Positions 1-8,182 of a DNA stretch of 31,862 bases are shown one piece after another. The stretch comes from CAZSHX01 sp964606895 (lineage in GTDB: Bacteria; Bacteroidota; Ignavibacteria; Kapaibacteriales; UBA2268). The notes below the pieces were generated by a model. It searched no databases. It saw only the letters and a list, made by a program, of their open reading frames with translations, and was not told where the DNA came from. The stretch is from the NCBI GenBank assembly GCA_964606895.1, contig CAZSHX010000057.1, positions 1 through 31,862 on the forward strand, written 5' to 3'. Within the stretch, counting starts at the first letter, position 1; each line of letters starts with the position of its first letter. The position numbers and the translations under genes were made by a program.

Positions 1-2
1 TT

Positions 3-1067
3 TGTATTGATACCTGTAAGGATTCTCCAACTTATGGCGACTGGTTTCAGAGTGGTACCTGGATTGTTGGTTTTACTAAGTTTTTTATGAGAGATTCTCT
101 AGATGTTAGTAGAGGAAAACAAGTTCACATAAATGACATTGACTCGGTAAATTTTCCAGAAATGTATTCAGCATTCATGAATATTGAAAAAAAGTTCGGG
201 GTTATTACTTTTTATCGAGATTTTTATACTTGTACAAATCGATACGATAGTTCATATTATAAAGCACCTTGTCTGAATATATATTTTGACGTAAGAAGTA
301 GGACAAAAGATATTGAATATTACTTAAATCGTTTGCCATATATTAGTTACGTATATATGAGGAATTACCCTGTGAAATCCGATATACCTGCTTCGTGCCT
401 GTGCTTGCTATGGCGCCACGACCCTGAAAATGGGTATTATAATGCTTGCGGCATTTTGAAAGACTCATGTAAGGATTCACCTACTTATGGCGATTGGTAT
501 GTAAGGAGTACCTTTGTAATGAGAATGGATGAATATGTATTCAATAAATTAATACCAAAAGCATCGGGAGCAAATGTCGAAGATATTGATACAACAAAAT
601 ATAAGAACATCAGAGATAACATTCTGCTTTTAGAGAAAAAATACGGAAGAATTCAATTTTTCAGAGACCCTAGTCAATGTAATAATATTGAAGACGAATG
701 GTTTGTAAAGGAGCCTTGCTTGGATATTTCTTTCCCTAAATACAACCGAATGAATGATGTGATAAATGACTTACATGCATATTTAAAGATGCATTGTTGG
801 GCAATGACTGATGTAAATGAAAAAGAAAAAAAACAAATGATAATACAACCTAATCCTTGTTACGATAAATTAAAAATCATTAATATTAACAACCAAACAT
901 ATTACTCAACCAAGATAGAGATATATAACTCTTTTGGTCAAAGAACCGGCTTGTATGAATTTTCAAATGAACTGAACGAAACAGAGATAGATATAAGCTT
1001 CCTTTACAGCGGATTATACCTTATAAAAATAAATAACAATTTATTAAAATTCATAAAGCTGGAGTAA
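3..1067 (+). CDS. 5'-truncated secreted protein with two Cys-containing repeats and a T9SS sorting domain
   Basis: The reading frame is open from the window edge (codon at 3-5), so the gene starts upstream; an ATG at 87 lies inside the first repeat and is probably not the start. Two units of about 150 residues are seen. Both begin with the same ten residues, CKDSPTYGDW (15-44 and 468-497), and later carry matching segments: FGVITFYRD...PCLNI in unit 1 and YGRIQFFRD...PCLDI in unit 2. The cysteines align. The C-terminus (about 835-1064) has the type A T9SS sorting pattern: QPNPCYDKL, then KIEIYNSFGQ, then SGLYLIKI and a basic end. It is therefore probably exported across the outer membrane. 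I do not recognise the repeat family and assign no enzymatic function. It converges on gyrB. Confidence 0.75.
   Translation, partial: CIDTCKDSPTYGDWFQSGTWIVGFTKFFMRDSLDVSRGKQVHINDIDSVNFPEMYSAFMNIEKKFGVITFYRDFYTCTNRYDSSYYKAPCLNIYFDVRSRTKDIEYYLNRLPYISYVYMRNYPVKSDIPASCLCLLWRHDPENGYYNACGILKDSCKDSPTYGDWYVRSTFVMRMDEYVFNKLIPKASGANVEDIDTTKYKNIRDNILLLEKKYGRIQFFRDPSQCNNIEDEWFVKEPCLDISFPKYNRMNDVINDLHAYLKMHCWAMTDVNEKEKKQMIIQPNPCYDKLKIININNQTYYSTKIEIYNSFGQRTGLYEFSNELNETEIDISFLYSGLYLIKINNNLLKFIKLE
15..497 (+). repeat. Direct protein-coding repeat, unit spacing 453 bp
   Basis: The DNA encoding CKDSPTYGDW occurs at 15-44 and again at 468-497, 453 bp (151 codons) apart and in frame. The nucleotide copies differ at only a few, mostly synonymous, positions. 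This marks an internal duplication in the partial T9SS gene; more units may lie upstream of the window. Confidence 0.7.
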
Positions 1068-1102
1068 ACTATGACATTCGAGGCGAGTTTCCATAAAACA
1101 AA

Positions 1103-1167
1103 TCTGAGCGTAGGAAAGAATCTAAATTTATATATTTCAATAATATAGATTCTTCGCTACGCTCAGA
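1103..1167. repeat. Imperfect palindromic element 1
   Basis: Arms at 1103-1123 and 1147-1167 (21 nt each, 19 matching) are inverted around a 23-nt AT-rich spacer. Each arm reads TCTGAGCGTAG...GAATCT or its complement. It lies between the convergent 3' ends of the T9SS gene and gyrB and could act as a transcript-end hairpin for both, although no long T-run follows on either strand. It shares its arm sequence with the element at 3647-3718. Confidence 0.7.
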
Positions 1168-1200
1168 ATGAGAAAAATATTTGAATACTTTTATAACTTG

Positions 1201-3234
1201 CTAAATATCGAGATTTTTCACATATTGTGCGTTCTTCTCGATAAATTCTCTTCTTGGTTCCACTTTGTCGCCCATCAGTGTTTCAAAAATAAGTGAAGCC
1301 TCTGCGGCAGATTCAATCGTAACAAGAAGCAAAGTCCTTGTTTCGGGATTCATGGTGGTTTGCCAGAGCTGTTCGGGATTCATCTCTCCAAGACCTTTGA
1401 AGCGGGAAATGATTATGCCGTCGGCAGAAACTGCTATTTCGGAAGAAATATCTTCTTCGGCGGCAATTGTGCCTTTCCTTAGTGCCGCTTCTTTCCTGAT
1501 TCTCTGGATGATTTCGTCACGTTCGGCATCGTTAAAAGCATAGTACTCATGTTTACCTTTTTTCAATTTATAAAGAGGCGGCTGAGCAATATAAAGTTTA
1601 CCTTTATAAATCAAATCCCTCATATACATATAGAAAAGAGTTAGCAGAAGCGTTCTGATGTGCGAGCCGTCAACGTCGGCATCAGCCATCAGAATAATTT
1701 TGCCGTAACGTGATTTATCCGGATCGAACTCTTCGTTGAATCCTGCACCGATAGCCGTGAATATGGCTCTTATTTCCTCATTTTCAAGAATTTTGGAAAG
1801 ACGTGCTTTCTGAACATTCAAGATTTTACCTTTCAATGGCAGAATAGCCTGGAATCTGCGGTCTCTTCCCTGCTTTGCCGAACCGCCTGCTGAATCTCCC
1901 TCAACAAGATAGACTTCGCAATCTTCAGGATTTCTGGAGGAACAGTCTGAAAGTTTCCCGGGCAATGCGGAACTCTCGAAAGCACTTTTTCGGCGAACAA
2001 GTTCTCTGGATTTTCTTGCGGCAATTCTGGCTTCGGCGGCAAGAACAGCTTTTTCAATCACTCGCTTGGCAGAAGCAGGATTTTGGTCGAGGAAAATTGC
2101 AAGCTTTTCGTTTACAATCGCCCTAACGATACCGTCAATATCTCCGTTTCCGAGTTTTGTCTTGGTTTGACCTTCGAACTGAGGTTCAGGTACCATTATT
2201 GAGATAACGCAAGTCAGACCTTCTTTGAAGTCATCTCCCGTTAAAGTTTCTTTGTTAAGTTTATTTGCAGTTGCATAAGCATTTAATGTTCTGGTCAATG
2301 CCGAGCGGAAACCTGTAACGTGAGTTCCGCCTTCAATTGTATTAATATTATTAACATAGGAAAGAAGATTTTCGTTGTAACCGCTGTTGTAAGTGAAACA
2401 GACTTCAATGTTAATTGTCTGGCCTGAATCATTTTTCTCGGCACCGTAAATGAAAATAGGTTTTGTAAGTTCGGTTACGTTTTGGTCCAGATAGTGTACA
2501 AAGTCAATCAATCCGCCTTTGAAATGAAAAATTTCAGCGGCTCCGTCGCGTTCATCAGTTAAATGAATTATAACCTTAGGATTTAAAAATGCAAGCTCGC
2601 GAAGGCGTTCGCATACTTTATTAAAACGGAAATTAACTGTTTTGAAAATTGATGAATCAGGTTTGAATTTGACGATTGTTCCTGATTTTTCGGTAGAGCC
2701 GAGTTCTTTCACGGGAGCAAGTGGAATACCACCGGCATATTTCTGCTCATACATTTTACCGTCGCGAAAAACAGTAACGGTAGTATCCTCGGAAAGTGCA
2801 TTTACGCAGGAAACACCGACACCATGCAAACCGCCAGAAACTTTATAAGAATTATTATCAAACTTACCGCCTGCGTGCAATGTGCACATAACAACTTCGA
2901 GAGTTGATACCTGCTTTACAGGGTGAGGACCAACAGGGATACCTCTTCCGTCATCTTCCACCGAGCAGGAACCGTCCATGTGGAGAACAATTCGGATATT
3001 TGTGCAATAACCTGCAAGAGCTTCATCAATTGAGTTATCTACAACCTCGTTTATTAAGTGGTGGAGACCTCTTTCGCCGATGTCACCGATGTACATGGCT
3101 GGGCGGCGGCGAACAGCTTCAAGACCTTCGAGTACCTTAATACTGTCTTCATCGTACACATTAGGGTCGTCCACCAGGATTTCCAAATCATCTATAGGTT
3201 CTTTTACAATTTCATCATCGTTAATTTCAATCAT
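1201..3234 (-). CDS. gyrB: DNA gyrase subunit B
   Basis: This is the ATPase subunit of type IIA topoisomerase, which with GyrA introduces negative supercoils. Length 677 aa, normal for the short GyrB form. Visible in order: an acidic N-terminal extension of about 28 residues; the GHKL ATPase site with NEVVDNSIDE (62-71), DDGRGIP (94-100) and GGLHGVGVSCVN (134-145); the QTKTKLG loop (356-362); the TOPRIM domain with EGDSAGGSAKQGRDRRFQA (445-463) and DADVDGSH (518-525); and the C-terminal RFKGLGEMNPEQLW. The KQGRDRRFQAILPLKGKILN stretch favours GyrB over ParE. The ATG at 3234 is preceded by GGATGAG. The gene is the last of the dnaN-recF-DUF721-gyrB series. Confidence 0.97.
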   Translation of the reverse strand: MIEINDDEIVKEPIDDLEILVDDPNVYDEDSIKVLEGLEAVRRRPAMYIGDIGERGLHHLINEVVDNSIDEALAGYCTNIRIVLHMDGSCSVEDDGRGIPVGPHPVKQVSTLEVVMCTLHAGGKFDNNSYKVSGGLHGVGVSCVNALSEDTTVTVFRDGKMYEQKYAGGIPLAPVKELGSTEKSGTIVKFKPDSSIFKTVNFRFNKVCERLRELAFLNPKVIIHLTDERDGAAEIFHFKGGLIDFVHYLDQNVTELTKPIFIYGAEKNDSGQTINIEVCFTYNSGYNENLLSYVNNINTIEGGTHVTGFRSALTRTLNAYATANKLNKETLTGDDFKEGLTCVISIMVPEPQFEGQTKTKLGNGDIDGIVRAIVNEKLAIFLDQNPASAKRVIEKAVLAAEARIAARKSRELVRRKSAFESSALPGKLSDCSSRNPEDCEVYLVEGDSAGGSAKQGRDRRFQAILPLKGKILNVQKARLSKILENEEIRAIFTAIGAGFNEEFDPDKSRYGKIILMADADVDGSHIRTLLLTLFYMYMRDLIYKGKLYIAQPPLYKLKKGKHEYYAFNDAERDEIIQRIRKEAALRKGTIAAEEDISSEIAVSADGIIISRFKGLGEMNPEQLWQTTMNPETRTLLLVTIESAAEASLIFETLMGDKVEPRREFIEKNAQYVKNLDI

Positions 3235-3316
3235 TTCTCATCCATTTTCAAATATGTTTTAAAATATTTACATTCTTTCAATCTGCAAAAATACTAAATT
3301 TCAAGCAATTTAAGGG

Positions 3317-3613
3317 CTATTTTATTCGCAAATCTTTAACAAAAGTTATCCCCAATCTTTCATTAAACAGGTTTATCAGTTGTTCCTTACGCAAATTCAG
3401 TTCGACCATCCATGTTGATGATTTTGTTTCAATATATACAATACCATCATCCACCCGTAAAACTTTTGCAGATAGGGCAATTTTTTCGCCGACTATTTCC
3501 CCCCAGAGTTCGAAAACCCTTTGGTCATAGATTTTACCTGCCAGTCCTGTTTGGACAGCAAAATCATTAAATATACTTTTAAAAGATTTTAAATCGTTCA
3601 TTTGAAATCTCAT
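3317..3613 (-). CDS. DUF721 (DciA-like) protein
   Basis: This 98-residue protein matches the small DUF721 domain: an N-terminal helix (SFKSIFNDFAVQTGL), then the family pattern VFELWGEIVGEKIALSAKVLRVDDGIVYIE, then a WMVELNLRKEQLINLFNERLG helix. DUF721 includes DciA, the predicted loader or operator of the replicative helicase in bacteria lacking DnaC/DnaI. Its place between recF and gyrB is the classical one near dnaN in many bacteria. Translation may start at Met1 (3613) or Met5 (3601); neither has a strong Shine-Dalgarno sequence. The helicase-loading role is known for the family and is not shown by this sequence alone. Confidence 0.85.
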   Translation of the reverse strand: MRFQMNDLKSFKSIFNDFAVQTGLAGKIYDQRVFELWGEIVGEKIALSAKVLRVDDGIVYIETKSSTWMVELNLRKEQLINLFNERLGITFVKDLRIK

Positions 3614-3646
3614 TTATATAAAAATTATTAAAATTAAAATTTTGCT

Positions 3647-3718
3647 GTCACTCTGAGCAACGCGAAGAGTCTATTTTTTCTATTATTAAAGAAGATTCTT
3701 CACTTCGTTCAGAATGAC
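3647..3718. repeat. Imperfect palindromic element 2
   Basis: Arms at 3647-3672 and 3693-3718 (26 nt each, about 20 matching) face each other across a 20-nt AT-rich spacer. The outer ends are GTCA...TGAC. The inner 21 nt of each arm follow TCTGArC...GAAGArTCT, the same module as element 1. It fills most of the 123-bp spacer between recF (stop at 3737) and DUF721 (start at 3613), so it would lie inside the transcript and could form a long hairpin. Confidence 0.75.
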
Positions 3719-3736
3719 AATTGGTTGAAATTATAT

Positions 3737-4879
3737 TTAATTAGTTCTTTGAACATTTCCATTATTCACATGATAAAAAGAAAACTCGGAATTTGCCGCT
3801 ACATCCTTCAGCAGACTAACATCAGTCATGGTAATAAATGTTTGAGCTGAATTGGATTGCAGAAGTTCAAAAACTTTTGATACCCTTTCCGAATCGAGTT
3901 CCGAAAAAATATCATCAAGAAGTACAACAGGAGTTTCATTCCTTTTTTCCTTGAGAAAATTAAATTCTGCAAATTTCAAACTTACAAGCAAAGTTTTATG
4001 TTGTCCCTGCGAGGCAGAATCTTTAGCAATTCCTAAGTCAATTTTAATCGCAAGTTCATCTTTCTGTGGTCCGAACAAAGTCAATCCCCGCCTGATTTCA
4101 TCACTGCCAAGTTTGTCGGAAACCTTTTTAAAAAAGGTATATAAATCTTGCTTATTCAAACTGCCTGTAAGCATCTCGCCTGAAATATTATTCGGCAGAT
4201 ATTCCAACTTCACGATTTCTCTGCCCTCTGAAACCATTTTGTAAGTGCTTTCGAAAAAAGGAATGAAATCGCGAATGAAACTATTCCGATAAATAATCAA
4301 ATCAATGCCTTTGTTAATCAGCATTTCTGTCCACGATTCAAGCAAATCTCTGTCGAAGGTTCTCTCGTTTTTAATTCGGTTCAGAAAATTATTTCTTTGT
4401 TTCAGAATTTTGCGGTAATCCATCAATTTTTCGAGATAGGTTCTGCTGGACTGGGAAAGAAGCCTGTCAATGAAATCCCTTCTGTCCTGAGGTGAACCCG
4501 AAGTAATGATTTTCAGGTCAGGAGACAGCACTACAAGAGGCAGAATGCCGATGATTTCCTTTGCAAGCAAGTTAGTGCCAAAAGTTGAATTGATTTCTTT
4601 TTTACTTCCGCTTTGATAGTTTATTTTAACTTTGTAACTTATATCCAAATCATTAACCGCGGAGAGTTCAGTGAAATACGAGGATTGTCCGTATTTGATT
4701 AATGATAGATCGGTTACAGGCTGAAAGCTTTTGGAAAAAGCACAAACTGCAATAGCTTCAAGTAAAGTAGTTTTACCTGAACCATTCAATCCGTAAAGAA
4801 CATTAAGATTTTTATCAATATCAATTTCGGAGAAAGAATGATTTCTCAGATTTGAAATTGCAATCCTATTTATTTTCAT
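3737..4879 (-). CDS. recF: DNA replication and repair protein RecF
   Basis: RecF is an SMC/ABC-type ATPase that works with RecO and RecR to load RecA on gapped DNA. Its 380 aa is a usual length. Walker A is GLNGSGKTT (30-38), the family motif SPQDRRDFIDRLLSQ follows at 129-143, the ABC signature SQGQHKTLL is at 290-298, and Walker B PVVLLDDIFSELD is at 317-329. The N-terminus MKINRIAISNLRNHS is typical. Start is the ATG at 4879. dnaN is upstream in the same direction but separated by a 207-bp spacer containing a nested inverted repeat. Confidence 0.95.
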   Translation of the reverse strand: MKINRIAISNLRNHSFSEIDIDKNLNVLYGLNGSGKTTLLEAIAVCAFSKSFQPVTDLSLIKYGQSSYFTELSAVNDLDISYKVKINYQSGSKKEINSTFGTNLLAKEIIGILPLVVLSPDLKIITSGSPQDRRDFIDRLLSQSSRTYLEKLMDYRKILKQRNNFLNRIKNERTFDRDLLESWTEMLINKGIDLIIYRNSFIRDFIPFFESTYKMVSEGREIVKLEYLPNNISGEMLTGSLNKQDLYTFFKKVSDKLGSDEIRRGLTLFGPQKDELAIKIDLGIAKDSASQGQHKTLLVSLKFAEFNFLKEKRNETPVVLLDDIFSELDSERVSKVFELLQSNSAQTFITMTDVSLLKDVAANSEFSFYHVNNGNVQRTN

Positions 4880-4912
4880 AGCAGTTTGTAAGTAACTTAT
4901 TTATAAAGATAT

Positions 4913-5047
4913 GGGGCTGTCTCAAAAAAAAGTCCTTCTTCTCTGTTTTGTCATGCCCGTAAAAAACGGGAATCCAAAAATTGTTAAGTTTTATGGATTC
5001 CCTCTTCCGAGGGAATGACAAGAAAATTGAACTTATGAAACAGTCCC
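4913..5047. repeat. Nested inverted-repeat element (MITE-like)
   Basis: Outer inverted ends GGGGCTGTCTCA (4913-4924) and TGAAACAGTCCC (5036-5047) match at 10 of 12 positions. Inside are larger facing arms at 4950-4976 and 4994-5019, beginning GTCAT and ending in GAATCCA or the complement. Each inner arm contains its own hairpin: CCCGT/ACGGG (4956-4970) and CCCTC/GAGGG (5000-5013). No coding capacity is present. AT flanks the element on both sides, which could be a 2-bp target duplication but is uninformative in such AT-rich DNA. The GTCATTCC...GGAATCC pattern resembles dispersed palindromes known from many bacterial genomes. Confidence 0.7.
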
Positions 5048-5086
5048 ATTATTTAACAAAATTTATTTTTTGTTTGAAAAAAGAGC

Positions 5087-6277
5087 TTAACCAAGCCGAA
5101 CAGGCATAACAAGCATCAGGACATCTGAATGTTCTTTATTTGCTTTGATTAGCACAGGTTTGTTGGGTTCGGTGAAACTAACTATTACCTCGGTATTATC
5201 AATCTCGGATTCGGTATGCTGAAGTGCTTCTTCAAGATATTTGAAATTGAAGCCGAACAAAATGGAATCTCCTGTATAATCGCAGTTAATTGTTTCTGTT
5301 CCTGCCGAGCCGCTGTCTTCGTCTTCACCCGAAATTGAAACAGTATTGCCGTCGAATACAACCCTAATCTGATGTGAATTTTGGTTTGTAATGGAACCTA
5401 TTCTGTTAACAGCCTTGACAAATTCTCCTTCGTTGAGTATAACATGGAATTTAGGCTCTGTGGGTATAACTGAACGATAAGGAGGAAACTTCTCGTCAAT
5501 AACTTTAGAGATAATAACTGTATCATTCAAATCAAAACGGGCGTGGGTAATTCTCTTCATTGTCTCGATAAAAGAAAGAACAACATTACCATCAACTTTT
5601 TTGAAAAGTTCAATTGCCCTTGCAGGAATAATAATGCTGAAATCATTCGGATAAAGTGCTTTTTCGGATTTAAGGGTAACTTTGGATAATCTGTAACTGT
5701 CTGTCGCAACAGCAGTAACACTATCACCGCTGAATTCAAAGAATACTCCTGTCATTGCAGGACGGTAATCATCTTTGGAAACTGCAAAAACTGATTTGTC
5801 GCAAAGTTTGCTGAAATCTGCCTGATTGAAATAAGCCGACAAGGAATTACCTGAAACGATTTCGGGTACTCCATCTTTAATCTCAACTACAGGTTTTTCC
5901 GAGCCAAATAGTTCAGGAAGGTCAAGATATTCGTCGGGATCTAAACCTTTCATTTTGTATTTTCCGTTTTGAGAATTAATTTTGATTTCAAAAGTTTCAT
6001 CACTTGTTGCAAACTCCAAGGAGCCTACTTTATCAAATTTTGAAACCATTTCACTCAATCTCCTGCCGGGAACCAAAATTCCGCCGTCTTCTTCGCCTGT
6101 AACTTCAATTGTGGACATGATTGTAATGTCCTGATCAGTTGAAATCACCGTAAGCGTGTTTCCTTTTAGCGAGAAATTCAAATGTTCCAGAACAGGAATA
6201 GTTGATTTCCTGGGCATAGCCGGCATTGTTTTTGCCAAAACCTTTTGAAAATCCGATAATATTACTGAGAATTTCAT
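5087..6277 (-). CDS. dnaN: DNA polymerase III beta subunit (sliding clamp)
   Basis: This 396-residue protein is the ring-shaped processivity clamp of DNA polymerase III. The start MKFSVILSDFQKVLAKTMPAM, the segment RKSTIPVLEHLNFS, the ATDSYRLSK motif, and the terminal LMLVMPVRLG match the three-domain beta clamp family. The ATG at 6277 has a GGAAG Shine-Dalgarno-like sequence just upstream. It is first in the minus-strand replication cluster and divergent from psd. dnaA, which precedes dnaN in many bacteria, is absent here. Confidence 0.96.
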   Translation of the reverse strand: MKFSVILSDFQKVLAKTMPAMPRKSTIPVLEHLNFSLKGNTLTVISTDQDITIMSTIEVTGEEDGGILVPGRRLSEMVSKFDKVGSLEFATSDETFEIKINSQNGKYKMKGLDPDEYLDLPELFGSEKPVVEIKDGVPEIVSGNSLSAYFNQADFSKLCDKSVFAVSKDDYRPAMTGVFFEFSGDSVTAVATDSYRLSKVTLKSEKALYPNDFSIIIPARAIELFKKVDGNVVLSFIETMKRITHARFDLNDTVIISKVIDEKFPPYRSVIPTEPKFHVILNEGEFVKAVNRIGSITNQNSHQIRVVFDGNTVSISGEDEDSGSAGTETINCDYTGDSILFGFNFKYLEEALQHTESEIDNTEVIVSFTEPNKPVLIKANKEHSDVLMLVMPVRLG

Positions 6278-6388
6278 GAATTCTTCCTATAATTAAATGT
6301 ATAATAAAACTTTTTCTTATTTTTATGTTTATAGAAATGACAAAATACAAAAAAAGATTTTCAAAGTAAATAATGTGGAAAAATATTT
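6278..6388. promoter_or_regulatory. AT-rich divergent promoter region dnaN/psd
   Basis: This 111-bp spacer separates divergent dnaN and psd and must hold promoters for both, though no clear -10/-35 or TAnnTTTG pair could be picked out. It is strongly AT-rich and contains one near-match to a DnaA box (TTTTCCACA on the minus strand, 6374-6382, one mismatch from TTATCCACA). A single near-box is not sufficient to call an origin. Confidence 0.4.
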
Positions 6389-7054
6389 ATGCTAACAAGA
6401 TACGGAACTGATAATATTATTTGGATGCTTGCTGTAAGTGTTGTACTTATGGCAATCGGCTTTTTTACCAAAACATGGCTCTCAGGCTTGTTTTGGACTG
6501 CAGGTATTCTGCTTGCATTGTTCACTTTATGGTTTTTCCGTGACCCCGAAAGAGTTGTACCCGAAACAGCTTTGAAAAATAATTCGGTGATTGTTTCTCC
6601 TGCTGATGGAAAAGTTGTTGAAATCAAAGAAATAGACGAGCAGAAATTTTTTAAAACAAAAGCTACTCAAATCAGCATTTTTCTTTCGCCATTGGATGTT
6701 CATGTAAATCGTTCACCTGTTACGGGAAAAGTCCTGCTGTACAAGTATATTCCGGGAGATTACCTTGTTGCCTATCATCCGAAATCTTCGGAACTTAACG
6801 AACATTCACTCATAGGAGTTGAAAATGAATTCGGAAAAGTTTTGTTCAAGCAAATTGTTGGGATAGTTGCACGTCGTTTAGTATGCGAAATAAAAGAAGG
6901 CGACCGGTTAACTGTCGGTCAGAAATTCGGGATGATGAAATTCGGTTCAAGAATGGATGTAATATTGCCCATCGGAAGTGAAATCAACGTCAAGCTGAAT
7001 CAAAAAGTTATTGGCGGCAAAACAATAATTGCGAATCTTGTAAAAAAACAGTAA
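6389..7054 (+). CDS. psd: Phosphatidylserine decarboxylase proenzyme
   Basis: The enzyme converts phosphatidylserine to phosphatidylethanolamine at the cytoplasmic membrane. Length 221 aa fits the short (PSD-A) type. Two hydrophobic segments (about 11-28 and 30-50) are followed by WFFRDPER, SPADGKV (70-76), the FLSPLDVHVNRSP block (98-110), and the self-cleavage site FGSRMD, where cleavage between Gly186 and Ser187 would give the pyruvoyl alpha chain. The ATG at 6389 has GTGGAAAA upstream but no clear Shine-Dalgarno. pssA, which makes its substrate, lies 44 bp downstream. Confidence 0.95.
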   Translation: MLTRYGTDNIIWMLAVSVVLMAIGFFTKTWLSGLFWTAGILLALFTLWFFRDPERVVPETALKNNSVIVSPADGKVVEIKEIDEQKFFKTKATQISIFLSPLDVHVNRSPVTGKVLLYKYIPGDYLVAYHPKSSELNEHSLIGVENEFGKVLFKQIVGIVARRLVCEIKEGDRLTVGQKFGMMKFGSRMDVILPIGSEINVKLNQKVIGGKTIIANLVKKQ

Positions 7055-7072
7055 TTTTTCTATTTATCTTCT

Positions 7073-7080
7073 TAATTTTG
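7073..7080 (+). promoter_or_regulatory. Possible TAnnTTTG (-7) promoter box before pssA
   Basis: TAATTTTG occurs at 7073-7080 in the psd-pssA spacer, and a second copy at 7088-7095 runs almost into the start codon. It fits the Bacteroidota -7 consensus TAnnTTTG, but no convincing -33 TTG is placed upstream. In AT-rich DNA the match could be chance. Confidence 0.3.
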
Positions 7081-7098
7081 TAATTACTAATTTTGAAA

Positions 7099-7875
7099 AT
7101 GAATATGCGAATAACTCGATCAATCATACCAAGCCTTTTCACACTTGTGAATCTCTACATGGGATTTACGGCGATAATATATATTGCAAAGGATGATTTT
7201 CTGCGTGCTGGTCTGTTCATACTTGTTGCCGGAATTTTCGATCTGCTTGACGGTTTTGTAGCTCGCTTGACCAAATCAACCAGTGAATTCGGGGTGGAAC
7301 TTGATTCACTCTGCGATGCAGTTTCATTCGGAGTAGCTCCGGCATATATGCTCTATCAGATATACTTTTATCAATTTCATGATATTGGGATACTGTTTGC
7401 ATCACTGCCTGCCCTTGCAGGCGTTGTGCGTTTGGCGAGATTTAATGTGAATGCCTCAAGTTTCGAAGATAAAAAGTATTTCACCGGCTTAGCAATCCCT
7501 GCAGGTGCATTGGTGATAATCAGTTATATACTTTTTTACCACAGAACAAATCTAATTCCTGAAAATCTTAAAGATATTACTGCTTTTTCTGTATCTATCA
7601 TCACTTCGCTTGTTATGGTTTCCAGAATAAAATTTGACAATCTTCCAAAGCCATCCAAGCGTGCAATCATGCAAAGTCCTTATGTTTTCACTTTTTTTGC
7701 TCTTGGAATAATCGCGTCTCTAATAACCAAGGGTTATGGAATTTTCCCGTTTTTGATGATTTATATTATTGGAAGTTCAATACGTCATTTATATTGGTGG
7801 TTCAAACGTACAAGAGAAGTTGAAGATGACATTGATGAAAGTGACGACGCTGAGGATTTGCCTTACAATTACTAA
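7099..7875 (+). CDS. pssA: CDP-diacylglycerol--serine O-phosphatidyltransferase
   Basis: This integral membrane enzyme joins CDP-diacylglycerol and serine to give phosphatidylserine, the substrate of the adjacent Psd. The CDP-alcohol phosphotransferase signature D-G-x2-A-R-x8-G-x3-D-x3-D is complete in DGFVARLTKSTSEFGVELDS followed by LCD. Several hydrophobic segments follow. The C-terminus ends in an acidic tail (VEDDIDESDDAED). The frame also offers a TTG at 7093, but the ATG at 7099 is preferred, giving about 258 aa. The psd-pssA pairing supports the assignment. Confidence 0.93.
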   Translation: MNMRITRSIIPSLFTLVNLYMGFTAIIYIAKDDFLRAGLFILVAGIFDLLDGFVARLTKSTSEFGVELDSLCDAVSFGVAPAYMLYQIYFYQFHDIGILFASLPALAGVVRLARFNVNASSFEDKKYFTGLAIPAGALVIISYILFYHRTNLIPENLKDITAFSVSIITSLVMVSRIKFDNLPKPSKRAIMQSPYVFTFFALGIIASLITKGYGIFPFLMIYIIGSSIRHLYWWFKRTREVEDDIDESDDAEDLPYNY

Positions 7876-7909
7876 TGAAAAATAATTTTAAAATAAAAAG
7901 GTTAACAAA

Positions 7910-8164
7910 ATGAAAAAATTTCACGCAAAAATCAATATCACTTTACGCAAAGGCATCCTTGATGTTCAGGGCAAGACTGTAGAAAATGCTTTACATTCAA
8001 TTGAATTTCAATCAATTACTGATGTCAGAATCGGAAAATATGTTGAATTGAACATAACAGCCGATAATAATCAGTCAGCCTTAGAACTTGTTGAAGATGC
8101 CTGCAAAAAGCTGATTGCAAATCCGATTATTGAGGATTTTGTTATAAATATTGAAGAATTATAA
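7910..8164 (+). CDS. purS: Phosphoribosylformylglycinamidine synthase subunit PurS
   Basis: PurS is the small subunit of the three-part FGAM synthase (PurS-PurL-PurQ) in de novo purine synthesis. At 84 aa it has the family size. The N-terminus FHAKINITLRKGILDVQGKT, the VENAL segment and the central FQSITDVRIGKYVEL are characteristic. The ATG at 7910 is preceded by AAAAAGG. purQ follows after 18 bp, confirming the pairing. purL is not in the window. Confidence 0.93.
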   Translation: MKKFHAKINITLRKGILDVQGKTVENALHSIEFQSITDVRIGKYVELNITADNNQSALELVEDACKKLIANPIIEDFVINIEEL

Positions 8165-8182
8165 TAAAAAAAGGAATTTGAA

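Noticed and set aside
15..497. CRISPR-like spacing of direct repeats at the left end
   Set aside because: The repeats are in frame within a protein-coding gene, 453 bp apart, and differ mainly at synonymous positions.
3852..4244. 130-aa frame on the plus strand inside recF
   Set aside because: It is antisense to recF and Ser-rich because of the codon composition of the real gene; no ribosome-binding site or domain.
6278..6388. oriC call at the dnaN/psd spacer
   Set aside because: Only one near-match DnaA box is visible and dnaA is absent; not enough to annotate an origin.
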